DNA from: an uncultured Blautia sp.
GTDB taxonomy: Bacteria; Bacillota; Clostridia; Lachnospirales; Lachnospiraceae
DNA: 64,000 nt
Assembly: GCA_958367245.1 (NCBI GenBank)
Contig: CATXEA010000002.1
Location: forward strand, 1 to 64,000
Direction: 5' to 3'
Part shown: one piece after another, positions 24,969-33,640 of the stretch
Position numbering within the stretch: the first letter of the stretch is position 1
Layout of the letters: each line of letters opens with the position of its first letter
The notes under the pieces: generated by a model
Seen by the model: the letters and a program-made list of their open reading frames with translations, nothing else
Databases searched by the model: none
Told to the model about the DNA's origin: nothing
Program-made: the position numbers and the translations under genes

Positions 24969-26173
24969 AATTCTTCCCCCGTCAGCAATCTTCTTTTCGC
25001 CGGATAACAGGGCATAAACGTCTCCTTTACCTCTGTCCATTCAAAACAAAGGGGATGTTCCTGAACTTTTTTGGGAAGCTTTGCAGCCTCTACTTCTCCT
25101 TTTTTATAACCGGTGATATGAATTTCCCCGTTTTTCAAAGCTGCCCGATAATCAATGACATTTTTTTCTCTGAAAATCAATTCATCCAACTCCTCCATAG
25201 GGTTTTCTTTCCCCATTCTTGTCAGCCGGTCAATTCTGGCGATACTGCTTCCGCAGGGACAGGATTCCCTGAAAATCCTTGTCCTGTCCCCCGTGCGGTA
25301 ACGAATCAGGGGCATAGCCTCCGCTTCCATAGTCGTGATAACCAGTTCTCCCCATTCCCCGTCAGGGAGTACCTTCCCTTCTTTATCTATAATCTCTGGA
25401 TAAATATCATTTTCCCTGATATGCATTCCCTCAAACGCCTGACAGGTCACTGCGCCTCCAAGACCGATTTCTCTGGAGCCGTAATGAGGATAAAGCCGGG
25501 TTCCAAGCAGTTTTTCTATCTCCCTGCATACGGTATCCGGACAAAAATCCGCGCTTATCAGGGCGCGCTTTATACTGCATGTTTCCTCCATCCTAAGAAG
25601 AGAAAGAAGAGGTACCGGCATTCCCACAAAGGTTTCCGGCTGCTCCCTGCGAAGAATTTCAAGAATCTCTCCATAGGTTCTGCCCACTCCTCCTGCCAGC
25701 GGTAATGCGCCGATTCGTCTGATTGCCTCTGCAATCAGCTCCCCCAGCCCCCAGCCTCCGGAAAAAGGCATACAGATCAGAGTTTTTTCGCCGGGGCGGA
25801 CAAGCTCCGATAGCCCTGCCTGAAAAAAAGTAACTGTGCGCTCATTATCCTTTGCCGAATAATAAATACGCTTCGCTCTTCCCATTGTCCCGGAGGTTTC
25901 CTGAGTCCTCACACGCTCAATTTGCGACTGGCTGACAAGGACAAAGGACGACCCTTTCTCCAGAAGCTCCTCCTGCGTTGTGAAAGGAATATTTCTGAAT
26001 TCTTCCAGATTTTCTATTCTTTCCGGAAGATTTTTATAAAAGCCTCCCCTTTCCTTCTCCCGTTTCAAAAGGCGATTGAGCTTTTTAAGCTGCATACTGC
26101 GAATGGTTTCTCTGTTCAGATTTTCCATTCTTTCTGCTTCTTTCATCCACTGTTCCAGCTTCACAGGTTTCAT
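24965..26173 (-). CDS. PaaK-like AMP-dependent ligase (DVU_1553 type)
   Basis: The 402-residue protein belongs to the adenylate-forming superfamily, close to phenylacetate-CoA ligase. It has the P-loop-like QETSGTMGRAKRIYYS (about 92-107), the SREIGLGG motif at the place of the YGxTE motif, and RYRTGDRTRIF at the hinge, followed by CPCGSSIARI. It would adenylate a carboxylate, perhaps before thioester or amide formation; the substrate is unknown. Its start overlaps the radical SAM stop (ATGA), and its stop overlaps the winged-helix start the same way. It corresponds in order to D. vulgaris DVU1553. Confidence 0.82.
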   Translation of the reverse strand: MKPVKLEQWMKEAERMENLNRETIRSMQLKKLNRLLKREKERGGFYKNLPERIENLEEFRNIPFTTQEELLEKGSSFVLVSQSQIERVRTQETSGTMGRAKRIYYSAKDNERTVTFFQAGLSELVRPGEKTLICMPFSGGWGLGELIAEAIRRIGALPLAGGVGRTYGEILEILRREQPETFVGMPVPLLSLLRMEETCSIKRALISADFCPDTVCREIEKLLGTRLYPHYGSREIGLGGAVTCQAFEGMHIRENDIYPEIIDKEGKVLPDGEWGELVITTMEAEAMPLIRYRTGDRTRIFRESCPCGSSIARIDRLTRMGKENPMEELDELIFREKNVIDYRAALKNGEIHITGYKKGEVEAAKLPKKVQEHPLCFEWTEVKETFMPCYPAKRRLLTGEEL

Positions 26174-27576
26174 CTGTATATTGATTTCCCATCCTTTCCG
26201 GTAAGATTATAAGCACAGAACGGAACCATTCCGTATCGGCTGTCTGTCTCCAGAATATAACACCGTTTCAGCCTCTCAAGGTCTATATTCCAGACATCCT
26301 GAAAAAGCATCCCCGACACGGCAAAGGTATTATTGTGAAGATTCGCCAGAAACTCGTCCAGAGACGAAGTATCGAGCTGCATCTGAGCTGTGCTCTCGCC
26401 ACAGCAGCAACAACTTTCTTCCGCTTCCTTCTCCGGCTCTGCACAGCAGCAACAGCCTTCTTCCGTACCGCCCCCTGTCGCGCCCTGCCACTGACTTTCC
26501 ACAAATTTACGCGCCTGCTCTGAGGTCGCATAAGCTCTGGCTGTACCGTGAATCATAGGCTGCATATGGCCGTCAGGCTGACGCAGATAATTCGCCTGTA
26601 ACGTGCAATAAGGGTTCGTGGCATTTCCTCCGGTGAAGTGCTCCGAAGCCATCATTCCCTCCGTCTGTTCCTCCATAAGCTTCAAAAGCTTCGGAATGGT
26701 AATACGGTAGCTTCCCTGCGCCTCCATACACCTTCCGAAATAGCTCACAGGCTGAAAGTGTACCCCTCTTACAGCAGGCATATGGCTGATGGCAAATTTC
26801 AGTATACTTCCCACCTGATCTTCATTTATCCCCGGTGTGAGCACAGGTACCAGAATCACGCCAAGTCCCGCCTCTTCACATGCCTTTATTGCCTTTCTTT
26901 TTATCTCCAAAAGAGGTCTTCCTCTTAAAATTTTATATACCTCGTCATTTAGACCGTCGAACTGAAGGAATACACAGGAAAGCCCCGCCTTTTTTAATTT
27001 CGCAGCGTACCCTTCTTCCTCTGCCAGCCTAAGTCCGTTTGTATTTAATTGAAAAAATGTAAATCCCTTTTCTTTTCCCATCTGAATGATTTCAGGCAGG
27101 TCATCCCTTACTGTAGGTTCCCCTCCCGAAAGCTGAATGTTAAACGGACCTCCGTGACTCATAAGATAATCCATCTGCTCTTCAATCTTTGCAAGCGGCG
27201 TATCGCTGCCCTTTCCTTCTCCGGCATCCGCGAAGCAGACAGGACAGTGGAGATTACATCTGTTCGTCAATTCCAGAAGCACGCAACACCCTTTCCTTTC
27301 ATGAGCCTGACAGAGCCCGCAGTCATAAGGGCATCCGTCTTTTACAGGCTTTGCAGATAATATCCGGTCTGCAGGCTGAATATCCGCTCCCCATTTTTCA
27401 TAACTTTCCCTGCTGCCTTCCCAGATAAGAGTGCGAAACTCCCCATGTTCTTCACATCTTTTTTCCAGATAAATCCCTTTTCCTGTATCTACTTTTCTTG
27501 CAGAAATCACCTTCAGACATTCTGGGCAGACACTTTTTGTCTCTCCTATGACAGTTTTTACAGCCTGTGCATCCAT
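26170..27576 (-). CDS. Radical SAM protein (TrsS/DVU_1554 type) with Cys-rich C terminus
   Basis: The 468-residue protein carries the radical SAM cysteines C107, C111 and C114 (NRCNLHCPVC), a GGEPTVRDDL motif for SAM binding, and additional N-terminal cysteines (CPEC, C41, GCPYDCGLC) that may hold further clusters or zinc. Near residues 375-392 two CCCC blocks, 14 residues apart, lie in an acidic tail. I recall this family as TrsS, described as a radical SAM (seleno)protein; all codons here are Cys, with no in-frame TGA. The chemistry is unknown. The gene lies between the 90-residue protein (19-base overlap) and the AMP ligase (ATGA overlap). Confidence 0.85.
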   Translation of the reverse strand: MDAQAVKTVIGETKSVCPECLKVISARKVDTGKGIYLEKRCEEHGEFRTLIWEGSRESYEKWGADIQPADRILSAKPVKDGCPYDCGLCQAHERKGCCVLLELTNRCNLHCPVCFADAGEGKGSDTPLAKIEEQMDYLMSHGGPFNIQLSGGEPTVRDDLPEIIQMGKEKGFTFFQLNTNGLRLAEEEGYAAKLKKAGLSCVFLQFDGLNDEVYKILRGRPLLEIKRKAIKACEEAGLGVILVPVLTPGINEDQVGSILKFAISHMPAVRGVHFQPVSYFGRCMEAQGSYRITIPKLLKLMEEQTEGMMASEHFTGGNATNPYCTLQANYLRQPDGHMQPMIHGTARAYATSEQARKFVESQWQGATGGGTEEGCCCCAEPEKEAEESCCCCGESTAQMQLDTSSLDEFLANLHNNTFAVSGMLFQDVWNIDLERLKRCYILETDSRYGMVPFCAYNLTGKDGKSIYR

Positions 27577-27830
27577 GCTTCCAGTTCCCCCTTTTCTGTT
27601 TTCCAGTTTTCTTGTGTATAATTGATTTTTATAATATGCGCGGCAAGGATTCCCTTTATCTCCAGCTCTCCTTTTTTTGCAGAAAAAACAGGTCTTCGGA
27701 ATTTATGATTCTCTTTTATCTCCCATCCTTCCAGAAATCCTGTCAGTTCCTTTCCTGTAATCGGAAGCTCGTATTCAAAGGTTCTCGCCGACGCAAAGCA
27801 ATTTTCCGTTTTCTGACATCTGAATTCCAT
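27558..27830 (-). CDS. Unrecognised 90-residue protein in the molybdoenzyme cluster
   Basis: I do not recognise this family. The 90-residue product is soluble and starts with MEFRCQKTENCF, including two cysteines; the middle, with ELPITGKELTGFLEGWEI and RRPVFSAKKGELEIKG, looks beta-rich, and the end has EAWM. Evidence for a real gene is its fit: GAGGG seven bases upstream of the ATG, a ten-base gap to the desulfurase stop, and a 19-base overlap with the radical SAM gene. It occupies the position of DVU1552 in the comparable D. vulgaris order, but homology is not shown. Confidence 0.7.
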   Translation of the reverse strand: MEFRCQKTENCFASARTFEYELPITGKELTGFLEGWEIKENHKFRRPVFSAKKGELEIKGILAAHIIKINYTQENWKTEKGELEAWMHRL

Positions 27831-27840
27831 ATTTTCGCCC

Positions 27841-28965
27841 TCAAAGACTTTCTCTCATGGCTTCTACTGCTTCCAGCACTATGTCCAGCTCCTCCTCTGT
27901 GGAAAATCTGGAAAAACTGAGCCGAACGCTGCCCTGGGGTTTTCGGATATCCTCCAGAATATCCGGAGCACAGTGAAGTCCCACACGACAGATAATATCA
28001 TAGGAACCGCTCAGGATATCCCCTGTCTCCTGAGGCGTATATCCGGGTACTGTAAAAGACACTACAGGCGTACATTCCCCTTTCGGACATATCACCTCAC
28101 AGCCCAGCGCCTCCAGCCTTTTCCTGCAGCTTTCCGCCAGAAAATCTGTTCTTTCTTTATCCAGCGGATGCTCCCTGCTCCACAAAAGCGCAGCCAGAAG
28201 CCCGTAATAAGAAGGTTCGTTCCCTGTCCCTGCTTCCAGATGAAGGGGCATCTGCTCCGGCATATCTTTCAGGTCACTGAGTACGCCGGTACCTCCCACC
28301 ATATGCGGGGAAAGGCGGATATCTTTTCTCACATAAATCCCCCCTGTCCCCTGAGGACCCAGAAGATATTTGTGTCCTGCAAAAACAGCCATTGCAACGC
28401 CCCATTTCTCCAGTTCAAGAGGGATATAGCCTGCTGTCTGGGAAACATCGAGAAGAAGCTCGCTTCCGTTTTCTCCGGTTATCCGCGCAAATCTCTCCCC
28501 GTCATGGACGGCTCCTGTCACATTGGAGCCATGAGTAAGGATAGAGAGCTTCGGACAGTATGTTTTGTGCGCTTTCTCCCAGCTTTCTGCACTTACTCTT
28601 CCATCCTCCCCTACAGGAAGAGAAATGACGCGGATTCCTTTTTTCTTCAGCGCGTGCAGAGGACGCAGCACACTGTTATGTTCTGCTCTTGTAGTCAGCA
28701 CACAGTCTCCTCTTTCCAGCGGATAACCAAAAATCCCCTGATTCAGTCCCCACGTTGCGCTGCAGCCCAGAGCAATCTGCTCATAAGCGCTGACTCCCAA
28801 AACCCTTGCCAGCTCCCTGCGAACCTGCTCAAACACATCAAAGCTTTTGATTCCTCCCCTGTTTCCGCTTCCGGGAAGGCTTCGCAGGGCTTTTTCCATT
28901 GCGCGGCCTACCTCCTCCGGTTTGGGCCAGGAGGTCGCCGCGTTATTCAGATAAATCGGCTGCAT
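27841..28965 (-). CDS. Cysteine desulfurase family protein (EF2568 type), second copy
   Basis: This 374-residue PLP enzyme resembles the product of 18942-20108: YLNNAATSWPKPEEV at the start, the PLP lysine in FAGHKYLLGPQGTGG and RVGLHCAPDILEDI with the putative catalytic cysteine. It probably supplies sulfur or selenium to the molybdenum cofactor or to Fe-S clusters of this gene set. The start at 28965 is favoured by an AGGTG site nine bases upstream and by matching the family N terminus; a start nine codons earlier is possible. It overlaps the NTP transferase gene by about 23 bases. Confidence 0.87.
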   Translation of the reverse strand: MQPIYLNNAATSWPKPEEVGRAMEKALRSLPGSGNRGGIKSFDVFEQVRRELARVLGVSAYEQIALGCSATWGLNQGIFGYPLERGDCVLTTRAEHNSVLRPLHALKKKGIRVISLPVGEDGRVSAESWEKAHKTYCPKLSILTHGSNVTGAVHDGERFARITGENGSELLLDVSQTAGYIPLELEKWGVAMAVFAGHKYLLGPQGTGGIYVRKDIRLSPHMVGGTGVLSDLKDMPEQMPLHLEAGTGNEPSYYGLLAALLWSREHPLDKERTDFLAESCRKRLEALGCEVICPKGECTPVVSFTVPGYTPQETGDILSGSYDIICRVGLHCAPDILEDIRKPQGSVRLSFSRFSTEEELDIVLEAVEAMRESL

Positions 28966-30079
28966 AAAGTTTCTCACCTGTCCTCTCTTCATACTCCTTT
29001 ATCAGACGGCAGCAAATGTCGTAGCTTTTTTTGATTGACGGCTTCACCACCGGATTTCGAAACGCTTTCTGATACCTTTGCCAAAGAGTAACCCGTTTCG
29101 TCTCCTGCACCAGTTTGTCAGCCAGACATACGATTACCCTTTCCTGACAGATGCTCCGGGGCATTTCTGTGAACCCTCCGTGGGCTTTTGCGATTTCAGC
29201 CAGAGCCAGATACCCTTTCTGTATCAGAAACTCTCCTGCCCTTTTTTCATGGCAGGGCAAAAGTCTGCAAATGTCGTGAACATAGCCTCCGCTCCTGCAA
29301 AGCTCCACATCAAGACAGGCTCCGTTTTCAATCAGCCGCTCTGCCATCTCTCCTGCCAGATTCCCTACTGCAATACAATGTCTCCTGATATTCTCCGGAA
29401 GATACATTTCCCTGTAAAGCTCCGCGCAAAGCTTCCCGGAAATCCCCCGTGTCGCCTTTGCATGTTTCCTCATTGACGCAATATCTGCCTGTACATCTGC
29501 ATCCATAAGAATCCCCGGATCATCAAGAGACACATATTCCCGCTCCAGAAGTTCAAATACTCTGCGCATTCCTCCTTCCCCTTTCCATGTAAGAATCGGG
29601 GTGTATGCACCGGGAAAAAACACCGGAGGATGCGCCTGTTTTTCTCCAAGCATGGGAATCAGAACCTGAGAAGATTTTTTCATTCCCAAAATCCTGTCTT
29701 TTATTTTTTTCAGAACAAGAGGGGAAATCAGGGGCATATCTCCGGGCAGAAAGCAGATTCCCTCTGCCTCTGTCATGGTTTTCAGCCCAAGCTGAACGGA
29801 ATGAAGCATATCTGTTTTCCGGTAATCGGGATTTTCCACCAGATGAACGCCCAGAGGGGTCAATATTTCCCTCATTTCATTCGCATTTCTCCCGATTACT
29901 ACTGTAATTTCCCTGATTCCGGCATTTCTCATACTCTGAACCGTCATTGTAATCATAGGAAAGCCATTGATTTCCATAAGCGGCTTGAAATCCCCCATCC
30001 TGCTGGAGTTCCCTGCTGCCGCAATCAGTCCTCTAAGCTCTATCCCGGAAGATTTTTCTCCTGCAGTAATTCCAGACAT
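28943..30079 (-). CDS. MocA-like nucleotidyltransferase fused to an HD domain (DVU_1551 type)
   Basis: The 378-residue protein has an N-terminal NTP-transferase domain (about 14-200) with the MobA/MocA signature LIAAAGNSSRMGDFKPLM and the later LPGDMPLISPLV, then an HD-type domain (about 225-350) with RHCIAVGNLA and GYVHDICRLLPCH. MocA adds CMP to molybdopterin, giving the dinucleotide used by MOP-type aldehyde oxidoreductases, so this is the likely step here. The HD domain might hydrolyse a nucleotide or pyrophosphate. The start overlaps the C-GCAxxG-C-C gene by 40 bases; its ribosome site is weak. Confidence 0.85.
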   Translation of the reverse strand: MSGITAGEKSSGIELRGLIAAAGNSSRMGDFKPLMEINGFPMITMTVQSMRNAGIREITVVIGRNANEMREILTPLGVHLVENPDYRKTDMLHSVQLGLKTMTEAEGICFLPGDMPLISPLVLKKIKDRILGMKKSSQVLIPMLGEKQAHPPVFFPGAYTPILTWKGEGGMRRVFELLEREYVSLDDPGILMDADVQADIASMRKHAKATRGISGKLCAELYREMYLPENIRRHCIAVGNLAGEMAERLIENGACLDVELCRSGGYVHDICRLLPCHEKRAGEFLIQKGYLALAEIAKAHGGFTEMPRSICQERVIVCLADKLVQETKRVTLWQRYQKAFRNPVVKPSIKKSYDICCRLIKEYEERTGEKLYAADLSE

Positions 30080-30468
30080 TTCGTAAATACCCCTTCCACA
30101 ACTTCAGGACATCTCTGCATTTTATTGGCAGGATTCCCTTCCAGTATTTCATCGCACCGGCAGCCGCCGTAAGCACTTCCAATATTTTCTTCAAACCAGC
30201 TCACAAGTTCTTTTATCATCTGGCTGCTGTCCGGATCCTCAATTTCTTCGTCTTCTCCTTTTCCGGTAAAATACCCCAGAAGGCAGCAGCCCCCTGTCAA
30301 GGCTCCGCAAAGCTGACCGCTAAAGCCAAGACCGCCGTTTAATCCGCTTACAGCCCGGATAAGGTCAGAATTTTCTTTCCCTTCCATCTCAAGAGCAAGA
30401 ATCATCAGTATCTGAGCGCAGTAATACCCCTGCGCCGATAATTCCAGCATTCTGTCAAATAAGTCCAT
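30040..30468 (-). CDS. C-GCAxxG-C-C family protein (DVU_1555 type)
   Basis: The 142-residue protein has the pattern of the C_GCAxxG_C_C family: an early Cys in GYYCAQ, CGALTGGCCLLG near residues 54-65, then GGCRCDE and the late C in QRCPE. Members may bind a metal or Fe-S cluster with these cysteines; no reaction is known. AAGGAGGAG lies five bases before the ATG. It overlaps the methyltransferase gene by 14 bases and the nucleotidyltransferase gene by 40. Confidence 0.85.
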   Translation of the reverse strand: MDLFDRMLELSAQGYYCAQILMILALEMEGKENSDLIRAVSGLNGGLGFSGQLCGALTGGCCLLGYFTGKGEDEEIEDPDSSQMIKELVSWFEENIGSAYGGCRCDEILEGNPANKMQRCPEVVEGVFTKCLELLQEKNLPG

Positions 30469-31090
30469 GTACTCCTCCTTTTTTCAAAACAGCCAGAAAA
30501 TAACCGCATTTCGCTTTCCCGTACTCTCTGAACATTTCCACACAGGTTTCATCTGCATTTCCATTCCACAGACTTTCCAGAAAAAATTCTCTCCAGAGAG
30601 GTGTTTCGTCCTCCCAGCAGCATATTTCAAATCCTGCCTGCAAAAATTCCAAAAACCAGCGTTCCTTTGTAAGAGAACCACCCATAGAAAGCGCCGGCGC
30701 TTCTTCTTTTTGGAAATATACGTCGGACACGAGAAGCATACCTCCCTGCCTTAAAACCCGATACGCTTCTTTAAGAGCTCCGGCGCCGTCTCCGCATCCG
30801 GAAAGGCTGCACTCTGCAAGGCAGATATCAAAAGATGATGTTTCATATTTCAGGTTCCTCATATCCATCTCTTTTACTGTTTCAGAATTCTTTGGACAGA
30901 CAAGGTCGATTCCCCGGGCATCCCAGCCCGCATTTCGAAGAAATTCTACGCTCTCTCCTTTGCCTGCTCCCAGGTCAAGAAGCTTTCTGCACTTTCCTTT
31001 GATATCCTTTCCCCTCAAAGAAAGCAGTCTTTCCGTCAGAGAGATTCCTCCGGGATGGGCATCTATCATGGTTTTTCTCTTGTCTGTCAT
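30455..31090 (-). CDS. SAM-dependent methyltransferase (DVU_1556 type)
   Basis: This 211-residue class I methyltransferase has the SAM-binding CRKLLDLGAGKGESVEFL (about 33-50), an acidic loop (RGIDLV), then FDICLAECSLSGCGD and the strand-loop GGMLLVSDVYF. The start at 31090 is supported by GGAGGACAA and an ATGA overlap with the upstream redox gene; an upstream frame extension has no ribosome site. In known gene sets it pairs with the radical SAM protein (TrsM with TrsS as I recall). The methyl acceptor is unknown. Confidence 0.82.
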   Translation of the reverse strand: MTDKRKTMIDAHPGGISLTERLLSLRGKDIKGKCRKLLDLGAGKGESVEFLRNAGWDARGIDLVCPKNSETVKEMDMRNLKYETSSFDICLAECSLSGCGDGAGALKEAYRVLRQGGMLLVSDVYFQKEEAPALSMGGSLTKERWFLEFLQAGFEICCWEDETPLWREFFLESLWNGNADETCVEMFREYGKAKCGYFLAVLKKGGVHGLI

Positions 31091-31305
31091 TTGTCCTCCA
31101 GACTGCGTTCCACAGTCAGTACCTTTCCAAGCGCAAGCTCTTCCGGCACATAGATAAATCCGCATTTGGGGCACACCGGAAGCTCTACAGGAAACGCATT
31201 TCCCAAATACCCAAAGGAAGCCCTTCCTTTTATAAGGGGAACCTTACATTTGGAGCAGGTCAGCTTTCCCATCGGATCTATGGTATAATACTTTTTTTCC
31301 GCCAT
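31087..31305 (-). CDS. Small double-CxxC redox or zinc protein (DVU_1557 type)
   Basis: The 72-residue protein has two CxxC pairs, CSKCKVPL near residue 17 and CPKCGFIYVP near residue 45, in a rubredoxin- or zinc-ribbon-like layout, and corresponds to the DVU_1557 redox protein by order. It may bind iron and pass electrons, or bind zinc. TAGGAGGG lies upstream of the ATG; the stop overlaps the methyltransferase start by four bases. Confidence 0.82.
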   Translation of the reverse strand: MAEKKYYTIDPMGKLTCSKCKVPLIKGRASFGYLGNAFPVELPVCPKCGFIYVPEELALGKVLTVERSLEDK

Positions 31306-31314
31306 CTGTCCCTC

Positions 31315-33555
31315 CTATTCTACCGTCATCCTGTGGCTGTAGGCGCCAAGAACAAGATAACCGGATTCTTCCTTTCGGAATTTCACCCAGAACGTGACAT
31401 TCCCCATTCTGTGACAGGTAATCAGCAGATTTGCCTCTTCGTCATATACTGCGTTTCCTGTCTCCTCATATGCCTTCAATACTGCTTCAATATCTGTTTT
31501 TAAAATCATCCGCTCTTCCATAAGCGCCGGTATCTCCTGCGCATAGGAAACAGGAAATTCTTCGTTCATTTCCACATCTTCCTTCCAGATTTCTTTTCGC
31601 AATTTCAGGGAAAGATTCAGCCTGTTCCATCTTCTTTTGGAAATATCCGGAACTTCTTTCGGACAAATGCCATAGGCAAGTTCAAGAATATGGCAGGTGT
31701 CTGCTCCTTCCCGAAGAAGCTGGTCTCTGCACGCCATGCAGTAGGTCAGGATTCTTCTCTTCGTCCTTCCAGCTGCAAACTGTGCCTTCTTATGAGAAAC
31801 CTCCTTGTTGGCATATTTCATCAATCCGCCGAAACCACAGCAGGGAGCCATATCTTTATTCAATTCCATTTCTTCTGTTTCACAGCCAAGAGCATGTATA
31901 AAAGCGCGAATCTGTTCCTGCGTCTCCCTGTCTCCTCTTGCGCCGCAGGCATCCTGAACAGCAACAATCCCCGGGGCATCCACGGGCTTTAGTCCTTTTT
32001 CCAGAAGTATTTTCCAGATTCCCTCTGTTTTTATGCCCAGATGTTCGTCGAAATTCTTTTTGCAGGTAGGGCAGGCGCAGATTACCTCCGGTCTGCCAAG
32101 CTTCTGCCAGTGTTCCAGAAACTGCTCCATTGCTTCTTTTAATAAATCCTCTCTGGCAGCCCATGAGGAAATCGCGCCGCAGCAGCCAAGCATCAGGGCA
32201 ACTCCTCCCTCCAGCCTGCCGCACAGGTCAAGATACGCTTTTTCAACTGTTTCCGGAGAAACTGCTGTCGCCTGACATCCCGGAAAAAAGAGATATCTGC
32301 ACGTATCATATCCCGGCTGAGGTCTGACCAGAAATCCTTCTCCATTTGAAAATTCCTGATCAAGAAGCGCAAATTCATAGGTGGACGGAGGCATTTTTTT
32401 CGTTTCAACCATAGTATGTCTTGCTATCCTGCAGACATCCGAATAGTCAAAGCCGTTGGGACAGGCTTCCTTACACTGTCCGCAGAGATCGCAACTGTTA
32501 ATCATACCGTTTGCCGTATGATTTCCCATGACAATCGACAGATTGTTATAAATCTCACGAATTGCGCTCTGAGGATTCTTTTTGAAATGCTGCAGATAAA
32601 CACAGTTCTTCACACACTCCAGACACTGACACCGGATGCATCTGCCCGCCTCCTCAATGGCAGCTTCTCTGGATATATTTTCTGAAAAAATCCGGGTTTT
32701 TGAACCGGTTACGCCATCCATTGTCACATATAAACGACTTTCATATACCTCTTCTTTGGGAATATCCTCTTCTGATAAAACTCCCTGCATAAAATGGTCT
32801 GCCCGAAGGGAAAGGCGCTTCGCTCCGGCAAGAATCCATTCTGCCTCCTCAAAATCCTTGCCCACAAAAATATTATCTCCGGGGCTTTCTTCTATTTCCA
32901 ATCCGCTGATTCCCGGAGTCACGCAGACTGCTTCTGTTTCTGCCGCTGCCTTTTCCACTGTTTCCCAATTAAAAATTTCTGTCTTTTTCCTCTCGATTCT
33001 AAGCCCTGTAAATGCAGTAAGGTCTGCTTTTGCTTCCTCTCCGGTAAGCTTCCACTCCAGAAGTATCTCCTGAGCGCTTTCCCTTGATGTATACCAAAGG
33101 ACATCGTATCCTCTCTTACCAAGCTCCCAGCAGCAGGCAAGCGCATACAGACCGTTCCCCAGCACTGCTGTTTTTTTCTTTTTATTGGGAATCATAAAGC
33201 GGTTCATGGCTCCGCTTCCTCCATACAGGGCACATGCTTTGACAAGAGCCGGAAGCTGCACAGAATCTCCCAGCTTCCCAAGAGTACATTTCTGTCTGCA
33301 TCCTCCGCTGCAGTTTTCTGCCAGCAGATGAAGGAAAGGAGTTACCATCCGGATAGTTCCCGCAGCCTTTGCGAAATTTCCCTTTGCGAGGTAATCGCAC
33401 ACAAGACGCATATCCACATGAAGGGGGCAGGCTGCTTTACATGAAGGCGCTTCTCCTCTTGTACAGACAGCCTCTCTCTCATGCAGCTCCTCCTGCCCGA
33501 AAGCCTGTTTCATCAGATAATGTTTTCCGATAAATGCATGTTCTTTTTTTTCCAT
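31315..33555 (-). CDS. Multi-cluster Fe-S oxidoreductase with Fer4 and CCG domains (DVU_1558 type)
   Basis: The 746-residue protein starts with a GltD-like Fe-S domain (APSCKAACPLHVDM, ENCSGGCRQKC), then a shortened Rossmann part (AVLGNGLYALACCWEL), then two 4Fe-4S sites (CIRCQCLECVKNC near 330 and CDLCGQCKEACPNG near 375), then two CCG repeats of the heterodisulfide reductase/glycolate oxidase kind (GCQATAV, LGCCGAISSW and APCCGFGGLM, with CPTCKKNF). A C-terminal 85-residue segment, possibly once separate, follows. It probably moves electrons to or from the aldehyde oxidoreductase or a maturation step. The ATG at 33555 has GGAG nine bases upstream; an ATG five codons earlier has none. Confidence 0.83.
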   Translation of the reverse strand: MEKKEHAFIGKHYLMKQAFGQEELHEREAVCTRGEAPSCKAACPLHVDMRLVCDYLAKGNFAKAAGTIRMVTPFLHLLAENCSGGCRQKCTLGKLGDSVQLPALVKACALYGGSGAMNRFMIPNKKKKTAVLGNGLYALACCWELGKRGYDVLWYTSRESAQEILLEWKLTGEEAKADLTAFTGLRIERKKTEIFNWETVEKAAAETEAVCVTPGISGLEIEESPGDNIFVGKDFEEAEWILAGAKRLSLRADHFMQGVLSEEDIPKEEVYESRLYVTMDGVTGSKTRIFSENISREAAIEEAGRCIRCQCLECVKNCVYLQHFKKNPQSAIREIYNNLSIVMGNHTANGMINSCDLCGQCKEACPNGFDYSDVCRIARHTMVETKKMPPSTYEFALLDQEFSNGEGFLVRPQPGYDTCRYLFFPGCQATAVSPETVEKAYLDLCGRLEGGVALMLGCCGAISSWAAREDLLKEAMEQFLEHWQKLGRPEVICACPTCKKNFDEHLGIKTEGIWKILLEKGLKPVDAPGIVAVQDACGARGDRETQEQIRAFIHALGCETEEMELNKDMAPCCGFGGLMKYANKEVSHKKAQFAAGRTKRRILTYCMACRDQLLREGADTCHILELAYGICPKEVPDISKRRWNRLNLSLKLRKEIWKEDVEMNEEFPVSYAQEIPALMEERMILKTDIEAVLKAYEETGNAVYDEEANLLITCHRMGNVTFWVKFRKEESGYLVLGAYSHRMTVE

Positions 33556-33595
33556 ATACCTGTTCTCCATTATCTTTTTTGAGAATAATCATCTG

Positions 33596-33626
33596 GAAAA
33601 GAAAAGGGCAAAACAGTGTTTGCCCT
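33596..33626 (-). terminator. Terminator or attenuator after the aldehyde oxidoreductase gene
   Basis: AGGGCAAA (33605-33612) pairs with TTTGCCCT (33619-33626), and the minus strand continues with TTTTCTTTTCC. It lies 15 bases past the oxidoreductase stop and before the Fe-S oxidoreductase gene. It could let the structural enzyme be made in excess of the accessory proteins. Confidence 0.7.
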
Positions 33627-33640
33627 CTTCCTGCCTTCTC

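Noticed and set aside
26395..26460. CRISPR-like or microsatellite repeat
   Set aside because: Only two 12-base copies are present and both code for CCCC blocks in one protein.
26170..27576. Selenocysteine codon in the radical SAM protein
   Set aside because: The Cys-rich tail is encoded by TGT and TGC only; no in-frame TGA is present.
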